Shown one piece after another: positions 39,065 through 48,115 of a DNA stretch of 64,000 bases. Source of the stretch: Pararhizobium sp. A13 (GTDB lineage Bacteria; Pseudomonadota; Alphaproteobacteria; Rhizobiales; Rhizobiaceae). The translations under genes were made by a program, and so were the position numbers. A model generated the notes under the pieces. The model was not told where the DNA came from, made no database searches, and saw nothing but the letters and a program-made list of their open reading frames with translations. Location: contig NZ_CP149511.1 in NCBI RefSeq assembly GCF_040126305.1, positions 434,001 through 498,000 of the forward strand, written 5' to 3'. Each line of letters starts with the position of its first letter. Positions within the stretch are counted from its first letter, which is position 1.

Positions 39065-40132
39065 TCAGCTGGTGCCGAGCGTCGTAAGCCAGTCGCCGAA
39101 GGAAGCGCCACTGGTGGATGGCCGGAACAGACTGCCCAGATCGGGACCATCTTGCCGGGCGGCAGCGCGAGCGCCCCTGGGGGACAGGCCAAAGGTGCGC
39201 CGGAACAGCCGGCTGAAGTGAGCCTCGTCGGCGAAGCCCATCTCATAGGCGATGTCGCCGATCCGCCGGTCGGCGTGGCGGGGATCGCAAAGAGTGAGCA
39301 GGCAACGTCGAAGACGGCGCCGGCGGATGTAGGCTTCAACACCGCCGCTCGTCTCGAATTGCCGGTAGAGCTGACTGCGAGAGACGCGAAGGTCGTGCGT
39401 CAGGCGAGAGGGGGTCAGGTCGCTGCGATGCAGGTTCTCCTCGATGTGGCGACGCAGGCGCCGTCCCAGGTCGCCCTTGGCCTCCGATGACGACACCGCA
39501 GCCGCAGGTCCCAGGCACGCAGCGAGCAGATCGGGCACCGACGCCCCGAGCGCGATCACTTCGCCCGGGCTCAGGCGCTGCGCCGCTTCGGCAAGAGCCT
39601 CGAGGATCCCCCGGATAAAGATTGCCATGGCGGAATCCTGGGCCAGGATGCGTCCGGTCATCGGGTGCGCCGGCGCCATCGAGGCTGGCAGCAAGGTGCG
39701 CGGCATAATCAGGTGCATACCTTCGGCGGCAGTCATGGCAAAAGCCATCGGCGCGGATAGATCGAGCACCGCCACGTCGCCCGGCCGCAGCCGTCGGGTG
39801 GCGCGGCTGGTTAGTGCGATGCCGCCGCGCTGAAGACACGAGATAACGATATGGTCGATATCGGACCAGGCGAGGCGGGCGTCGGTGCGTCGATATCGTC
39901 CGCCAACCGCGACGCTCCGGCAAAGCAGGAAAGTGCCGAAGTGATGGACTATGAGATTCGCTTGAAACGTGCTTGACGGAGCGGCTTTCGGGGGAAGGCT
40001 GTCGAACAGGATGTCCAGGAGGGAACGCCAAGCGTCGAAAGGGGAGTCAATGCCGGTGGTGGTGAAGTGGAAACTAGCGATCGCGCCTTGCTCACCGGCC
40101 GGACGTGTCAAATCGTCAGTTATCTCTTCCAC
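39065..40132 (-). CDS. AraC family regulator 1 with FGDWL tail
   Basis: 355 residues. N-terminal AraC-binding-like domain (FDAWRSLLDILFDSLPP; GDVAVLDLSAPMAFAM) and C-terminal AraC helix-turn-helix (SRLTHDLRVSRSQLYRQFET; IGDIAYEMGFADEAHFSRLF). After the DNA-binding domain is an extra tail ending SFGDWLTTLGTS, shared with the regulator at 41062-42222. Start preceded by AAGGGGGCAACGCA. It is directly upstream of the RhiA-like genes on the same strand and is the likely regulator of the cluster. Confidence 0.82.
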   Translation of the reverse strand: MEEITDDLTRPAGEQGAIASFHFTTTGIDSPFDAWRSLLDILFDSLPPKAAPSSTFQANLIVHHFGTFLLCRSVAVGGRYRRTDARLAWSDIDHIVISCLQRGGIALTSRATRRLRPGDVAVLDLSAPMAFAMTAAEGMHLIMPRTLLPASMAPAHPMTGRILAQDSAMAIFIRGILEALAEAAQRLSPGEVIALGASVPDLLAACLGPAAAVSSSEAKGDLGRRLRRHIEENLHRSDLTPSRLTHDLRVSRSQLYRQFETSGGVEAYIRRRRLRRCLLTLCDPRHADRRIGDIAYEMGFADEAHFSRLFRRTFGLSPRGARAAARQDGPDLGSLFRPSTSGASFGDWLTTLGTS

Positions 40133-40329
40133 ATTGCGTTGCCCCCTTTGGTTGTATTTGAGGGCAGAACGCGACTTTTGCTATACGTCTTGAAATGGGA
40201 GAGCGAGCGTATTTGCGGTAACCTTACCGCTTCCTAAATATGCGCTTTCGCGCATTCCGGGTTCCGTTTCAACTTGGGTCATGTGGGGTTTTGGCAGCTC
40301 GCAATGGCCGCCGGCGATCGCTGAGGTGC

Positions 40330-40880
40330 TTCGGGGCGCCGGAGGAAGACTATACAAAATCCCTGCTGGCATCGTTGCGCGTCTGGGCACCGTGGGCGCG
40401 GCAACGGCGCCGAAACGCTTCCCGCGTATCGATCCGAAGACTGGTGCTGCCGCGGATGGCCGTGAAACGAGGGCCGTCGAAGAAAGCGGTACAACGATAC
40501 TCAAGGTGTCCAATCCCGCTGTTCGCGTCGATCTTCCAAACGGCCGCGTGCAAGCAGTCGAGGGCTGGATCCGAAAACTCATCGTCGCGGACGGCTGTCT
40601 CCGCGCTCGACGTCTCGGTCAAAGCGCAGGTGGCGAACCTCCAGCTCGATCTGCAAGAGCAGGGGGTTGGCCTGTCGGTGCATTTCCCATGACATCGCTG
40701 TGTGGAACGCATCAGCCATCGCGTTGCAGTTATGTGTCTTGGCGAAATGGTTGAGATCGGCCGATGCGCGTCGACCCGCAGCATCCCTATTCACGCCGTC
40801 TCATTTCCGCGGTACTTACGGCGAACCCGGCGCGGCGCGGAAAGCTACGGCCGCCGTCCAACGACGAGGTCAAAAGCCGC
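40330..40880 (+). pseudogene. Decayed oligopeptide ABC transporter ATPase genes (oppD/oppF-like)
   Basis: Pieces of two Opp/Dpp-type ATPases in shifting frames. About 40336: APEEDYTKSLLASLRV, like the C-terminus of the first ATPase. From 40490: TTILKVSNPAVRVDLPNGRV, the N-terminus of the second. From about 40575: KLIVAD, then in another frame AVSALDVSVKAQVANLQLDL, then ISHDIAV, VERISHRVAVMCLGEMVEIG and DPQHPYSRRLISAVL, the classic C-terminal motifs. Walker A to signature is deleted and at least three frameshifts are present. It fills most of the 929-bp gap between the two AraC genes. Confidence 0.75.
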
Positions 40881-41061
40881 TGCGTTCCGTTGACTACGTG
40901 TCGCGGAAATCAACGTAACGCGAAGTATCCTCGATCATTTCGCGCCGGAAGCAGCTGCCCTGCAATGATGATAGTCGCCACCCTTCGGGTATCGTCCCGC
41001 CCGGACTGCACAAAATCCAGGACATTGCGAGAAAGCGGCACATCTTGCTCGCAGTTCCCCT

Positions 41062-42222
41062 TCAGTTTCCAAGCGCGTTGAGCCAATTGCCGAATGTTCC
41101 TTCACGACGTCGTTCGGGAGGAGCGGCCGGTCGGAAAGGGCGCTCCCCAGCGACTGCCTTTCGGACGTCACGGGGACTGAAACCGAATTCGTGACTAAAT
41201 GCGCGAGTGAAGTTGGCGGCCAGATCGAAACCTGCGGCTTCCGCTATTTCCGCTATCGGCCGATTGTTCGTAGGATCGCTGAGATCCGCATAAGCTGCCA
41301 GAAGCCGCCGTTTCCGAATGTAGTTGAGAACGCCGCCACTCGCCCCAAACAGCTGATAGAGCCGCGTGCGCGAGATCCCGACCGCCCGGCATATGGTGTC
41401 AGGATTGAGATCTCCGGAGTCGAGGTTGCTGTGAATATATCGGTGTGCCCGCTCCATCATACCCATATTTGATAGCGTCGCTGTCGCAGGCTGCGCCACC
41501 GAGGATGAGACGCACGCAACGATCATGTCGCGTATCGTCTGCACGATCCTTGGCAATTCTTCAGCAGTGAGGCTCGCGAGGTTCGATTCGATACCGTGGA
41601 TATAGTTGGCTAACAACTTGGCCAGATTGCCCGACAGTATCGAATTGTTCGCCGCCTCAAGAATACCGGCGTCATCGGCCAGCAAATCGTAAGGCATGAA
41701 AAGCAGGACGGCGTCCGATTTGGTTGTCCGCCCGCGATAAGGATAGCCAAGCGATCTGAAAGCGAGCTTCTGCGGCCCACTCTCAGCAACCCGGCGGTCG
41801 ACTTCCGTCCAGGCTCGACCCTCTCGGGGCAATTCCACATACCAGTGATCAATCGGGCTCAAACGCAACATTGCGCGAGAGCGTATGTAGCTGTGCGCTG
41901 GCGCGCGCTGTTGAACGATGAGCAGGTTGCCCAGGTGCCATGCCGTCTGGTCCGCCAGGAAGCCATCTTCGGGAGATTTGTCGTCCGGCAAGGAGACCTC
42001 GACCAAGGGTGCCATATGTGCCTGCCACGCGTCGAACTGTTCCGCGGGCGCCAGCTCGTGTGTCGAAAAACACAGGGGCGTCAGTGCAGGTGGCGCTGCC
42101 GGGCGGGACGCTGCCTGCTCCTCGGATTGGCGTGGCCAACGCCGCCGCTCCGAGTGCGGTTGCTTCGCACGCACCTCTTCAAGGTGGTCATCTGGTTCGG
42201 ACTCGGTTGAACGATCACTCAT
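41062..42222 (-). CDS. AraC family regulator 2 with FGNWL tail
   Basis: 386 residues from the ATG at 42222, which is 7 nt after GGAGG; an ATG at 42249 would add nine residues but has no good ribosome site. It has a polar N-terminal extension of about 50 residues, the AraC-binding-like sensor (FDAWQAHMAPLVEVSLPDDK) and an AraC helix-turn-helix (CRAVGISRTRLYQLFGASGG; IAEIAEAAGFDLAANFTRAF). It ends GTFGNWLNALGN, like the other regulator (FGDWLTTLG). The two are paralogues and flank the Opp remnant. Confidence 0.82.
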   Translation of the reverse strand: MSDRSTESEPDDHLEEVRAKQPHSERRRWPRQSEEQAASRPAAPPALTPLCFSTHELAPAEQFDAWQAHMAPLVEVSLPDDKSPEDGFLADQTAWHLGNLLIVQQRAPAHSYIRSRAMLRLSPIDHWYVELPREGRAWTEVDRRVAESGPQKLAFRSLGYPYRGRTTKSDAVLLFMPYDLLADDAGILEAANNSILSGNLAKLLANYIHGIESNLASLTAEELPRIVQTIRDMIVACVSSSVAQPATATLSNMGMMERAHRYIHSNLDSGDLNPDTICRAVGISRTRLYQLFGASGGVLNYIRKRRLLAAYADLSDPTNNRPIAEIAEAAGFDLAANFTRAFSHEFGFSPRDVRKAVAGERPFRPAAPPERRREGTFGNWLNALGN

Positions 42223-42620
42223 ACAATCCTCCAGCCCATGATCGCTCAAGCCATGAAGAATTGCCGGCGATCCCTTGTTCTGGCGCAGCGGTGTCCGGCC
42301 TACGCCCGTATCAGAAACCAGTTGTACTCCATTTGAAGTAGAAATGCACGGGACGATAAATATCAGGATGCGATGATAACGACATTCGCGCTTGAGTTTT
42401 GTATTAAATAAAACGTGGTTGTTGCGGAAGAATATATAGAGCCATCTAAAAGATGTTTAAAGTATTTCTTTTTCAATGACCTATTTATAGCTGTCTTCAG
42501 GGCGGAAGGCAGGTTCGCAATGGATTGATGGCGGTTGTCGTGAAGTATCTGCGTATCAATGGCGTCAACTATTCATCAGGGGCAATCCAGAGTGAAAATA
42601 ATGTACCCCGGCGACAAGAA
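42223..42620. other. AT-rich intergenic region
   Basis: About 400 bp with markedly lower GC than its surroundings between roughly 42350 and 42500, including runs such as TATTAAATAAAAC and AAAGATGTTTAAAG. No gene or repeat seen. It probably holds the AraC 2 promoter and marks a junction of DNA of different origin. Confidence 0.5.
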
Positions 42621-42868
42621 AATCGGAAACGAATTCTTGTCGCCGGTGGTGCAGGCCTTCTCGGATCGTATCTTTGCGGACAACGTCTTGGTGCAGGGCA
42701 CCAGGTTATGTGTATCGACAATTTCTCGACAGGCTAAGGCGCAAAATCGAGCAATTGAAGCGCCCTGATTCGTTCTGTGTCATTGCCCACCACATCGTCG
42801 AGCCGATCGAACTCGACGTCCACGAAATCGACAACCTCGCCTGTCCGGCATCGCCGCCGCACCACCAG
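42621..42868 (+). pseudogene. UDP-glucuronate decarboxylase-like N-terminal fragment, frameshifted
   Basis: First frame reads [20 protein letters not shown] to CIDNFSTG and stops at 42737; the next frame continues with RRKIEQLKRPDSFCVIAHHI and EIDNLACPASPPHHQ to about 42868. This is the N-terminal quarter of a UXS-type NAD-dependent sugar epimerase/decarboxylase (Rossmann GGAGFLGS, DNFFTG, NLACPASP). The rest is missing, and the fragment abuts the intact galE gene 24 nt further on. Confidence 0.75.
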
Positions 42869-42892
42869 GCTGAGACATTGAGGGAGGTTGAA

Positions 42893-43879
42893 ATGGTTAC
42901 GCCGCGTGTTCTCGTTACAGGTGGTGCCGGCTACATCGGCAGCCACACGGCAAAGCTGCTGCGTCTGGATGGTCTTGAACCGGTTGTCTATGACAACCTG
43001 ACGACTGGAAATTTTTCATCGGTGCGCTGGGGGCCGTTCGTTCGGGGAGATGTCCTCGACACTCCCCACCTGATCCAGATCATCGAGCAGTACAAGCCGG
43101 TCGCCGTCATCCATTTCGCCGCTTCGGCCTATGTCGGTGAATCCGTGGCCGACCCCGCAAAATATTATCGCAACAATGTCTGCGGAACGCAGTCGCTTCT
43201 CGACGCCTGCCGGCACGCGGGGCTCGACAAGATCATCCTTTCATCAAGCTGCGCAACCTACGGCGTACCAGCGACGCTGCCCATCGACGAGGCGACGCCA
43301 CAGGTCCCGGTCAACCCTTACGGCAGGACAAAACTGATCGCCGAGCACATGCTTGCCGACTACGCCGCCGCCTTCGGTCTGCGCTATGTGGCGCTTCGCT
43401 ACTTCAACGCCTGCGGCGCCGATCCGGAGGGGGATCTCAGCGAATGGCACGAACCGGAAACCCATCTGATTCCTCGGGCATTGCTGGCTGCGGCAGGCAA
43501 GATTCTGCGCTTGAAGGTATTCGGTGACGACTACCAAACGGCGGATGGAACCTGCATACGCGATTATGTTCACGTTGCCGACCTCGCGCGCGCCCACGTG
43601 CTCGCGTATAGACATCTCGAAAAGGGCGGCGAGAACGTGGCTCTTAATTTGGGCACCGGGCGCGGCTCTTCCATCAGGGAAGTCTTGAGAGCAATCAGTC
43701 AGGTTACCGGGCAAAATGTCCCCATCGCGATCGGCCCGCGCCGTGAAGGCGATCAGCCGGCTCTGTATGCGGACGCCAGTCTTGCCCATCGGACGCTTGG
43801 GTTCCAGCCCGAATATTCTGATCTCGAAACCATCGTGCGAACTGCTGCGCCCTCCTTCGGATTGGAGGTACGGCCGTGA
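42893..43879 (+). CDS. galE: UDP-glucose 4-epimerase
   Basis: 328 residues, extended SDR. NAD motif TGGAGYIG at 9-16, YDNLTTGN, the catalytic serine region SSSCATYG and NPYGRTK with the Tyr-Lys pair, then ALRYFNACGADPEGDLSEWH typical of rhizobial GalE/ExoB. The ATG follows GAGGGAGGTTGAA; the frame open upstream is the decarboxylase remnant. It interconverts UDP-glucose and UDP-galactose for exopolysaccharide or LPS. It may be named exoB if it serves succinoglycan-type EPS. Confidence 0.9.
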   Translation: MVTPRVLVTGGAGYIGSHTAKLLRLDGLEPVVYDNLTTGNFSSVRWGPFVRGDVLDTPHLIQIIEQYKPVAVIHFAASAYVGESVADPAKYYRNNVCGTQSLLDACRHAGLDKIILSSSCATYGVPATLPIDEATPQVPVNPYGRTKLIAEHMLADYAAAFGLRYVALRYFNACGADPEGDLSEWHEPETHLIPRALLAAAGKILRLKVFGDDYQTADGTCIRDYVHVADLARAHVLAYRHLEKGGENVALNLGTGRGSSIREVLRAISQVTGQNVPIAIGPRREGDQPALYADASLAHRTLGFQPEYSDLETIVRTAAPSFGLEVRP

Positions 43880-44001
43880 CCCGCCTTTGCGCCGTCGACG
43901 AGACAGGCGGCCCGGGACCATTTCTGACCGTGGGGCGTCAATCTGTTGGAGCCGCATGCGCCTCAACGGATTGTTCAGGCTTCCCGGACGGTCCTTGATG
44001 A

Positions 44002-44118
44002 TTAAGCAGCCCTCTCCATCGGCCAAGCCAGCCGTTCCACGAGGAACGTCGCGAAAGGTTTGATGTTCATTCCACGCTCACTCTCCAGCGCTGCCAAGTA
44101 CCGCGCGCGGTCATCCAT
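44002..44118 (-). pseudogene. Possible Fic-family C-terminal remnant
   Basis: A 38-codon leftward stretch (MDDRARYLAALESERGMNIK onward, ending PMERAA) resembles the last helix of Fic-family proteins with the DI-PF-FL pattern. Nothing upstream on that strand continues the gene, because the AbiEii remnant begins on the other strand. Weak but plausible fragment. Confidence 0.4.
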
Positions 44119-44132
44119 CAGTACGACGGTCC

Positions 44133-44548
44133 ACGGATGAGCTGAGGCAGGCGTTCATCGTTTATCTGATCAGCCATGGCAGGCCGATTGCCGAAGTGCT
44201 CGCTTCAGGTCCCAAAGATATCGCGGCTGAGTTGGAGCGGAACTTTGATGGCATGACCGTCGATGATGTCGCCCTTGAGGCGCTGCTGACGGCACGTGAG
44301 CAGCTGGTTAAAAAGCTCGTTGGCGGCATGCCGCATGCCCATCGCGACTTCTGGTAGGATTCAAGAAGGGTACGCCTGATTGGGAGAAGCTGGGGCTGCC
44401 CGGCGCGGCGGAGCTGCCGGCCGTGAAATTTAAGCAACTTAATCTCGATAAGATACCGGCCGAAGGGTGGGTGAAACTGGTAGAGGAGCTTTCCAGGTTT
44501 CCCGGAGTGCAGATGGACAAGGATGAGGTTTGTTTGGGTCCGGATTAG
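44133..44548 (+). pseudogene. AbiEii toxin-like nucleotidyltransferase C-terminal remnant, frameshifted
   Basis: The first frame reads DELRQAFIVYLISHGRPIAE, KDIAAELERNFDGMTVDDVA and AHRDFW, then stops. After a one-base shift the second frame continues VGFKKGTPDWEKLGLPGAAE and LPAVKFKQLNLDKIPAEGW to the stop at 44548. This is the C-terminal third of AbiEii (type IV toxin nucleotidyltransferase). The catalytic GS-DxD N-terminal part and the AbiEi antitoxin are absent, so it is inactive. The rest of 43880-44704 shows nothing else recognisable. Confidence 0.75.
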
Positions 44549-44704
44549 CATTCAAGGACCGGAAAAGCCGCAAGCATTGATGCCTTTCCCTACAAATTGC
44601 GAACGCACATCCCGATGATGCGGATAGCAGAAAGCCCATTCCTCTCCCTGTGGTCGGCTCATAGGCGCAACAGAGCTGCGCGCGGGGCCAAACAGTAGAA
44701 CGCC

Positions 44705-45610
44705 TTAGGACGAGACCACTGCAGCAAGCCAGGTGCGGAATGCTTCCAGCGGCGGATAGTTGGCCCGCGACCGGGGCCACACCAGCCAATAGGAGCCGGA
44801 ACCGGGAACCGACCGTTTGAGAAGTGGCACAAGGCGCTTCTCCTCGATCTCGATATCGGCGAGATAGTCCGGAAGCAGGGCTATTCCGAGCCCCGCAATA
44901 GCGGCTTGTGTCATCGTTGCGAACTGGTCGAGCAACATTCCAGTTACGCTTGGCGACTCAGCGCCTTGTGCGGCAAACCACATTCTCCATGCATTCGATC
45001 TTGTCTCCAGCTGCAACAGCGGCAGACCCACCATGTCATGAACGGTGCGAACCGGGTGTTCGGCTAGGAGCGCCGGAGAGATGCAGGCAGTCAAAGCTTC
45101 CTCGAACAGTTTCATGTGCCCTGCGTCGCGCCAATCGTCCGCTCCGAAATGAATTGCTGCGTCGAAACCCTCGGCGGCAAAATTGAATCGCTTGAGGCGT
45201 GTCGCGAGGTTGATCGTCACGCCGGGGTGCTTGGTGAGAAACTTGCCGAGGCGCGGCGCCAGCCACCGCGTGCCGAAGGCTGGCAGGATTGCGAGCGACA
45301 GGGCGCCGCCGCCAGGGTTGGCTGAAAACTCCATGCTGCTGCGTTGAATGAGATCGAGCGCCCGGGTCACGTCCCGCCCATAGGCTTGGGCGGCTTCAGT
45401 CGGAATGAGCCGCTGCCTATGGCGCTCGAAAAGCGGCCTTCCCAACTGCTCCTCCAGGTTCTGAACGAGGCGGCTGACGGTGCTTTGCGTCAGATTGACT
45501 TCTCGCGCCGCCGCCGAGATGGAGCCGGTTCGCAAAACGGCCTCGAAGGCCGACAAGAGGCTGATGGACGGAAGGAACCGGCGCGGGCGCATCTCACCTA
45601 TGTATTCCAT
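44705..45610 (-). CDS. LysR family regulator, probable glutaryl-CoA pathway regulator
   Basis: 301 residues. Winged helix-turn-helix (PSISLLSAFEAVLRTGSISA, LTQSTVSRLVQNLEEQLG) and LysR effector domain. Divergent from gcdH with 106 bp between the starts, the arrangement of GcdR-like regulators in many proteobacteria. A LysR-type dyad lies 9 bp upstream of its start. Function inferred from context. Confidence 0.82.
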   Translation of the reverse strand: MEYIGEMRPRRFLPSISLLSAFEAVLRTGSISAAAREVNLTQSTVSRLVQNLEEQLGRPLFERHRQRLIPTEAAQAYGRDVTRALDLIQRSSMEFSANPGGGALSLAILPAFGTRWLAPRLGKFLTKHPGVTINLATRLKRFNFAAEGFDAAIHFGADDWRDAGHMKLFEEALTACISPALLAEHPVRTVHDMVGLPLLQLETRSNAWRMWFAAQGAESPSVTGMLLDQFATMTQAAIAGLGIALLPDYLADIEIEEKRLVPLLKRSVPGSGSYWLVWPRSRANYPPLEAFRTWLAAVVSS

Positions 45611-45618
45611 GAATGAAT

Positions 45619-45638
45619 ATAGCCCAAAATAGGGTTAT
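45619..45638. promoter_or_regulatory. LysR-type dyad operator for gcdH and its regulator
   Basis: ATAGCCCAAAATAGGGTTAT: arms ATA-G-CCC and GGG-T-TAT are symmetric around a six-base centre, with one mismatched position per arm. It sits between the divergent LysR gene (start 45610) and gcdH, close to the regulator start, as expected for an autoregulatory recognition site. Confidence 0.65.
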
Positions 45639-45716
45639 TTCTCCAGAACAACAAACGCTATCTACATGGAACGCCACTCAGGTATTCGATTTCATTCTTC
45701 ACTCGAGGAAAAATCC

Positions 45717-46940
45717 GTGACCGCAGATCCAGCCCGTGCCACCTCCGTGATCCCATCCCAAGGCAGCGCATTCGCTTGGGATGATCCCTTCCTGCTCGAA
45801 GATCAGCTCTCGGAGGAGGAGCGCATGATCCGCGACGCCGCCAGGGCCTTTGCCGAAGCAGAACTCTCGCCGCACGTTCAGGAAGCCTATCTCGAAGAAA
45901 AGACCGATCCCGGCCTGTTCAAGCTGATGGGCAAGGCCGGCCTTCTGGGCGTGACGCTGCCGGAGAAATATGGTGCCGCCGCTGCCAATTACGTTTCCTA
46001 CGGGCTCGTGGCCCGTGAGGTCGAGCGCGTCGACTCGGGCTATCGCTCGATGATGAGCGTGCAGTCCTCGCTCGTCATCTATCCGATCCATGCCTATGGC
46101 TCGGAAGAGCAGCGCGACAAATATCTGCCGGGCCTGGTCTCGGGCGAGCTGATCGGCTGCTTCGGCCTCACCGAGCCGGATGCCGGCTCCGATCCGGGTT
46201 CGATGAAGACCCGCGCCGAGAAGATTTCCGGCGGCTACCGCCTGCGCGGCTCGAAGATGTGGATTTCGAACGCGCCGATCGCCGATGTGTTCGTCGTCTG
46301 GGCCAAGTCGGAAGCCCATGACGGCCAGATCCGCGGCTTTGTTCTCGAAAAGGGCATGAAGGGCCTTTCCGCCCCGAAGATCGGCGGCAAGCTCTCGCTG
46401 CGCGCCTCGATCACCGGCGAGATCGTGCTCGACGGCGTCGAAGTCGGAGAAGATACGCTGCTGCCGAATGTGTCGGGCCTCAAGGGGCCGTTCGGCTGCC
46501 TGAACCGCGCCCGGTACGGCATTTCCTGGGGCGTGCTCGGTGCCGCCGAGGATTGCTGGCACCGTGCCCGCCAATATGGCCTCGACCGCATCCAGTTCGG
46601 CAAGCCGCTGGCCGGCACCCAGCTCTACCAGAAGAAGCTTGCTGACATGCAGACGGAAATCACGCTCGGCCTGCAGGGTTCGTTGCGCGTCGGCCGGCTG
46701 CTCGACGAGCACAAGATGGCGCCTGAAATGATCTCGCTCGTCAAGCGCAACAATTGCGGCAAGGCGCTCGACATCGCCCGCCACGCCCGCGACATGCATG
46801 GCGGCAACGGCATCCAGATCGAATATCACGTGATGCGCCACGCGCAGAACCTAGAAACGGTCAACACTTACGAAGGCACGCATGACGTCCATGCGCTGAT
46901 CCTCGGCCGCGCCCAGACCGGCATTCAGGCATTCTTCTGA
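45717..46940 (+). CDS. gcdH: Glutaryl-CoA dehydrogenase
   Basis: 407 residues from a GTG at 45717 that has GAGGA 8 nt upstream; an ATG at 45666 would add 17 residues. Acyl-CoA dehydrogenase fold: [36 protein letters not shown], the GcdH-typical [13 protein letters not shown], and the catalytic Glu in [13 protein letters not shown]. It oxidises and decarboxylates glutaryl-CoA to crotonyl-CoA, passing electrons to ETF, whose genes follow in the same cluster. Confidence 0.93.
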   Translation: MTADPARATSVIPSQGSAFAWDDPFLLEDQLSEEERMIRDAARAFAEAELSPHVQEAYLEEKTDPGLFKLMGKAGLLGVTLPEKYGAAAANYVSYGLVAREVERVDSGYRSMMSVQSSLVIYPIHAYGSEEQRDKYLPGLVSGELIGCFGLTEPDAGSDPGSMKTRAEKISGGYRLRGSKMWISNAPIADVFVVWAKSEAHDGQIRGFVLEKGMKGLSAPKIGGKLSLRASITGEIVLDGVEVGEDTLLPNVSGLKGPFGCLNRARYGISWGVLGAAEDCWHRARQYGLDRIQFGKPLAGTQLYQKKLADMQTEITLGLQGSLRVGRLLDEHKMAPEMISLVKRNNCGKALDIARHARDMHGGNGIQIEYHVMRHAQNLETVNTYEGTHDVHALILGRAQTGIQAFF

Positions 46941-48115
46941 TGAGCGGTTCGAACAGCGCCCCGTTGGCCGGCCTGAAGGTCGTCGAGCTTGCCCGCATTC
47001 TGGCTGGTCCCTGGATCGGCCAGACGCTCGCCGATCTCGGCGCCGAAGTGATCAAAGTCGAAAGCCCGCAAGGCGACGATACCCGCACATGGGGACCGCC
47101 CTTTATCGAGCGGCCCGACGGCAGGGGCGGCACCGAAAAGGTGGCGGCCTATTTCCACGCGGCAAACCGCGGCAAGACGTCAGTCACCTGCGACTTCGGC
47201 AATCCGGGGGATCTAGACCGCGTCAGGGCCTTGCTCGCGGAAGCGGATGTCGTGGTCGAGAACTTCAAGGTCGGGGGTTTGAAAAAATTCGGGCTCGACT
47301 ATGACAGTGTTGCCGCACTCAATGCACGGATCGTCTATGCCTCGGTCACTGGTTTTGGTCAGTCGGGCCCGCGCGCGCAAAATCCTGGATACGATTTCCT
47401 GATACAGGGCATGTGCGGGATCATGGACCTGACCGGTGAGCCGGACAGTGAACCTCAGAAAGTGGGCGTTGCCTGGACCGACATTTTCACCGGACTTTAC
47501 GGCGTCATCGGCATTCAGGCAGCACTTGCCGAGCGTGAACGATCGGGCCTTGGCCAGCACGTCGATCTGGCGCTGCTTGACGTCGGCGTTGCCGTTCTCG
47601 CCAATCAGGCGATGAACTATCTTGCCGGCGGCAAAGTGCCTCGTCGCATGGGCAACGCTCATCCCAATATCGTACCCTATCAGGTTTTTCCGACAGCCGA
47701 CGGGCATCTGATCATCGCTTGTGGCAACGACCGACAGTTCTCAAGCCTGTGCGGGGTCCTTGGACTTGAGGATCTCGCCGACGATCCGGCCTACGCAACG
47801 AATCCGGCGCGTGTGGAGAACCGCAAAGCGCTCTGCGCCCTTATTGGGGAAAAGACCAGACAAAGACCGAAGGCGGAGATGATCGCCCACCTCGAGAAGG
47901 TGGGGGTTCCCGGGGGGCCGATCAACACGGTGGCCGAAGCGATCAATGATCCGCAGATCCAGGCACGGGAGCTTCGCATCGATCCCGAGGGATGGCCTGG
48001 CTTGAGGACGCCCATACTCCTGTCACGCAGCCCCCTCGCGCTCGAACGGGCCGCGCCGATTCTGGGTGCTGGGAGCTGGGCGTTCTCCAATAAGGCCAGG
48101 GAAGAGAAGAGATGA
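46940..48115 (+). CDS. CaiB/BaiF family CoA-transferase, probable glutarate CoA-transferase
   Basis: 391 residues, class III CoA-transferase: VVELARILAGPWIGQTLADL, VTGFGQSGPRAQNPGYDFLI and GEPDSEPQKVGVAWTDIFTG with the catalytic Asp region. The start overlaps the gcdH stop by one base (TGATG), so the two are coupled. It most likely moves CoA from succinyl-CoA to glutarate, supplying the GcdH substrate. Confidence 0.88.
   Translation: MSGSNSAPLAGLKVVELARILAGPWIGQTLADLGAEVIKVESPQGDDTRTWGPPFIERPDGRGGTEKVAAYFHAANRGKTSVTCDFGNPGDLDRVRALLAEADVVVENFKVGGLKKFGLDYDSVAALNARIVYASVTGFGQSGPRAQNPGYDFLIQGMCGIMDLTGEPDSEPQKVGVAWTDIFTGLYGVIGIQAALAERERSGLGQHVDLALLDVGVAVLANQAMNYLAGGKVPRRMGNAHPNIVPYQVFPTADGHLIIACGNDRQFSSLCGVLGLEDLADDPAYATNPARVENRKALCALIGEKTRQRPKAEMIAHLEKVGVPGGPINTVAEAINDPQIQARELRIDPEGWPGLRTPILLSRSPLALERAAPILGAGSWAFSNKAREEKR

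Noticed and set aside
45699..46841. Leftward 380-codon open frame across gcdH
   Set aside because: It runs entirely antisense to a conserved dehydrogenase and has no recognisable motif; long antisense frames are common at this GC.
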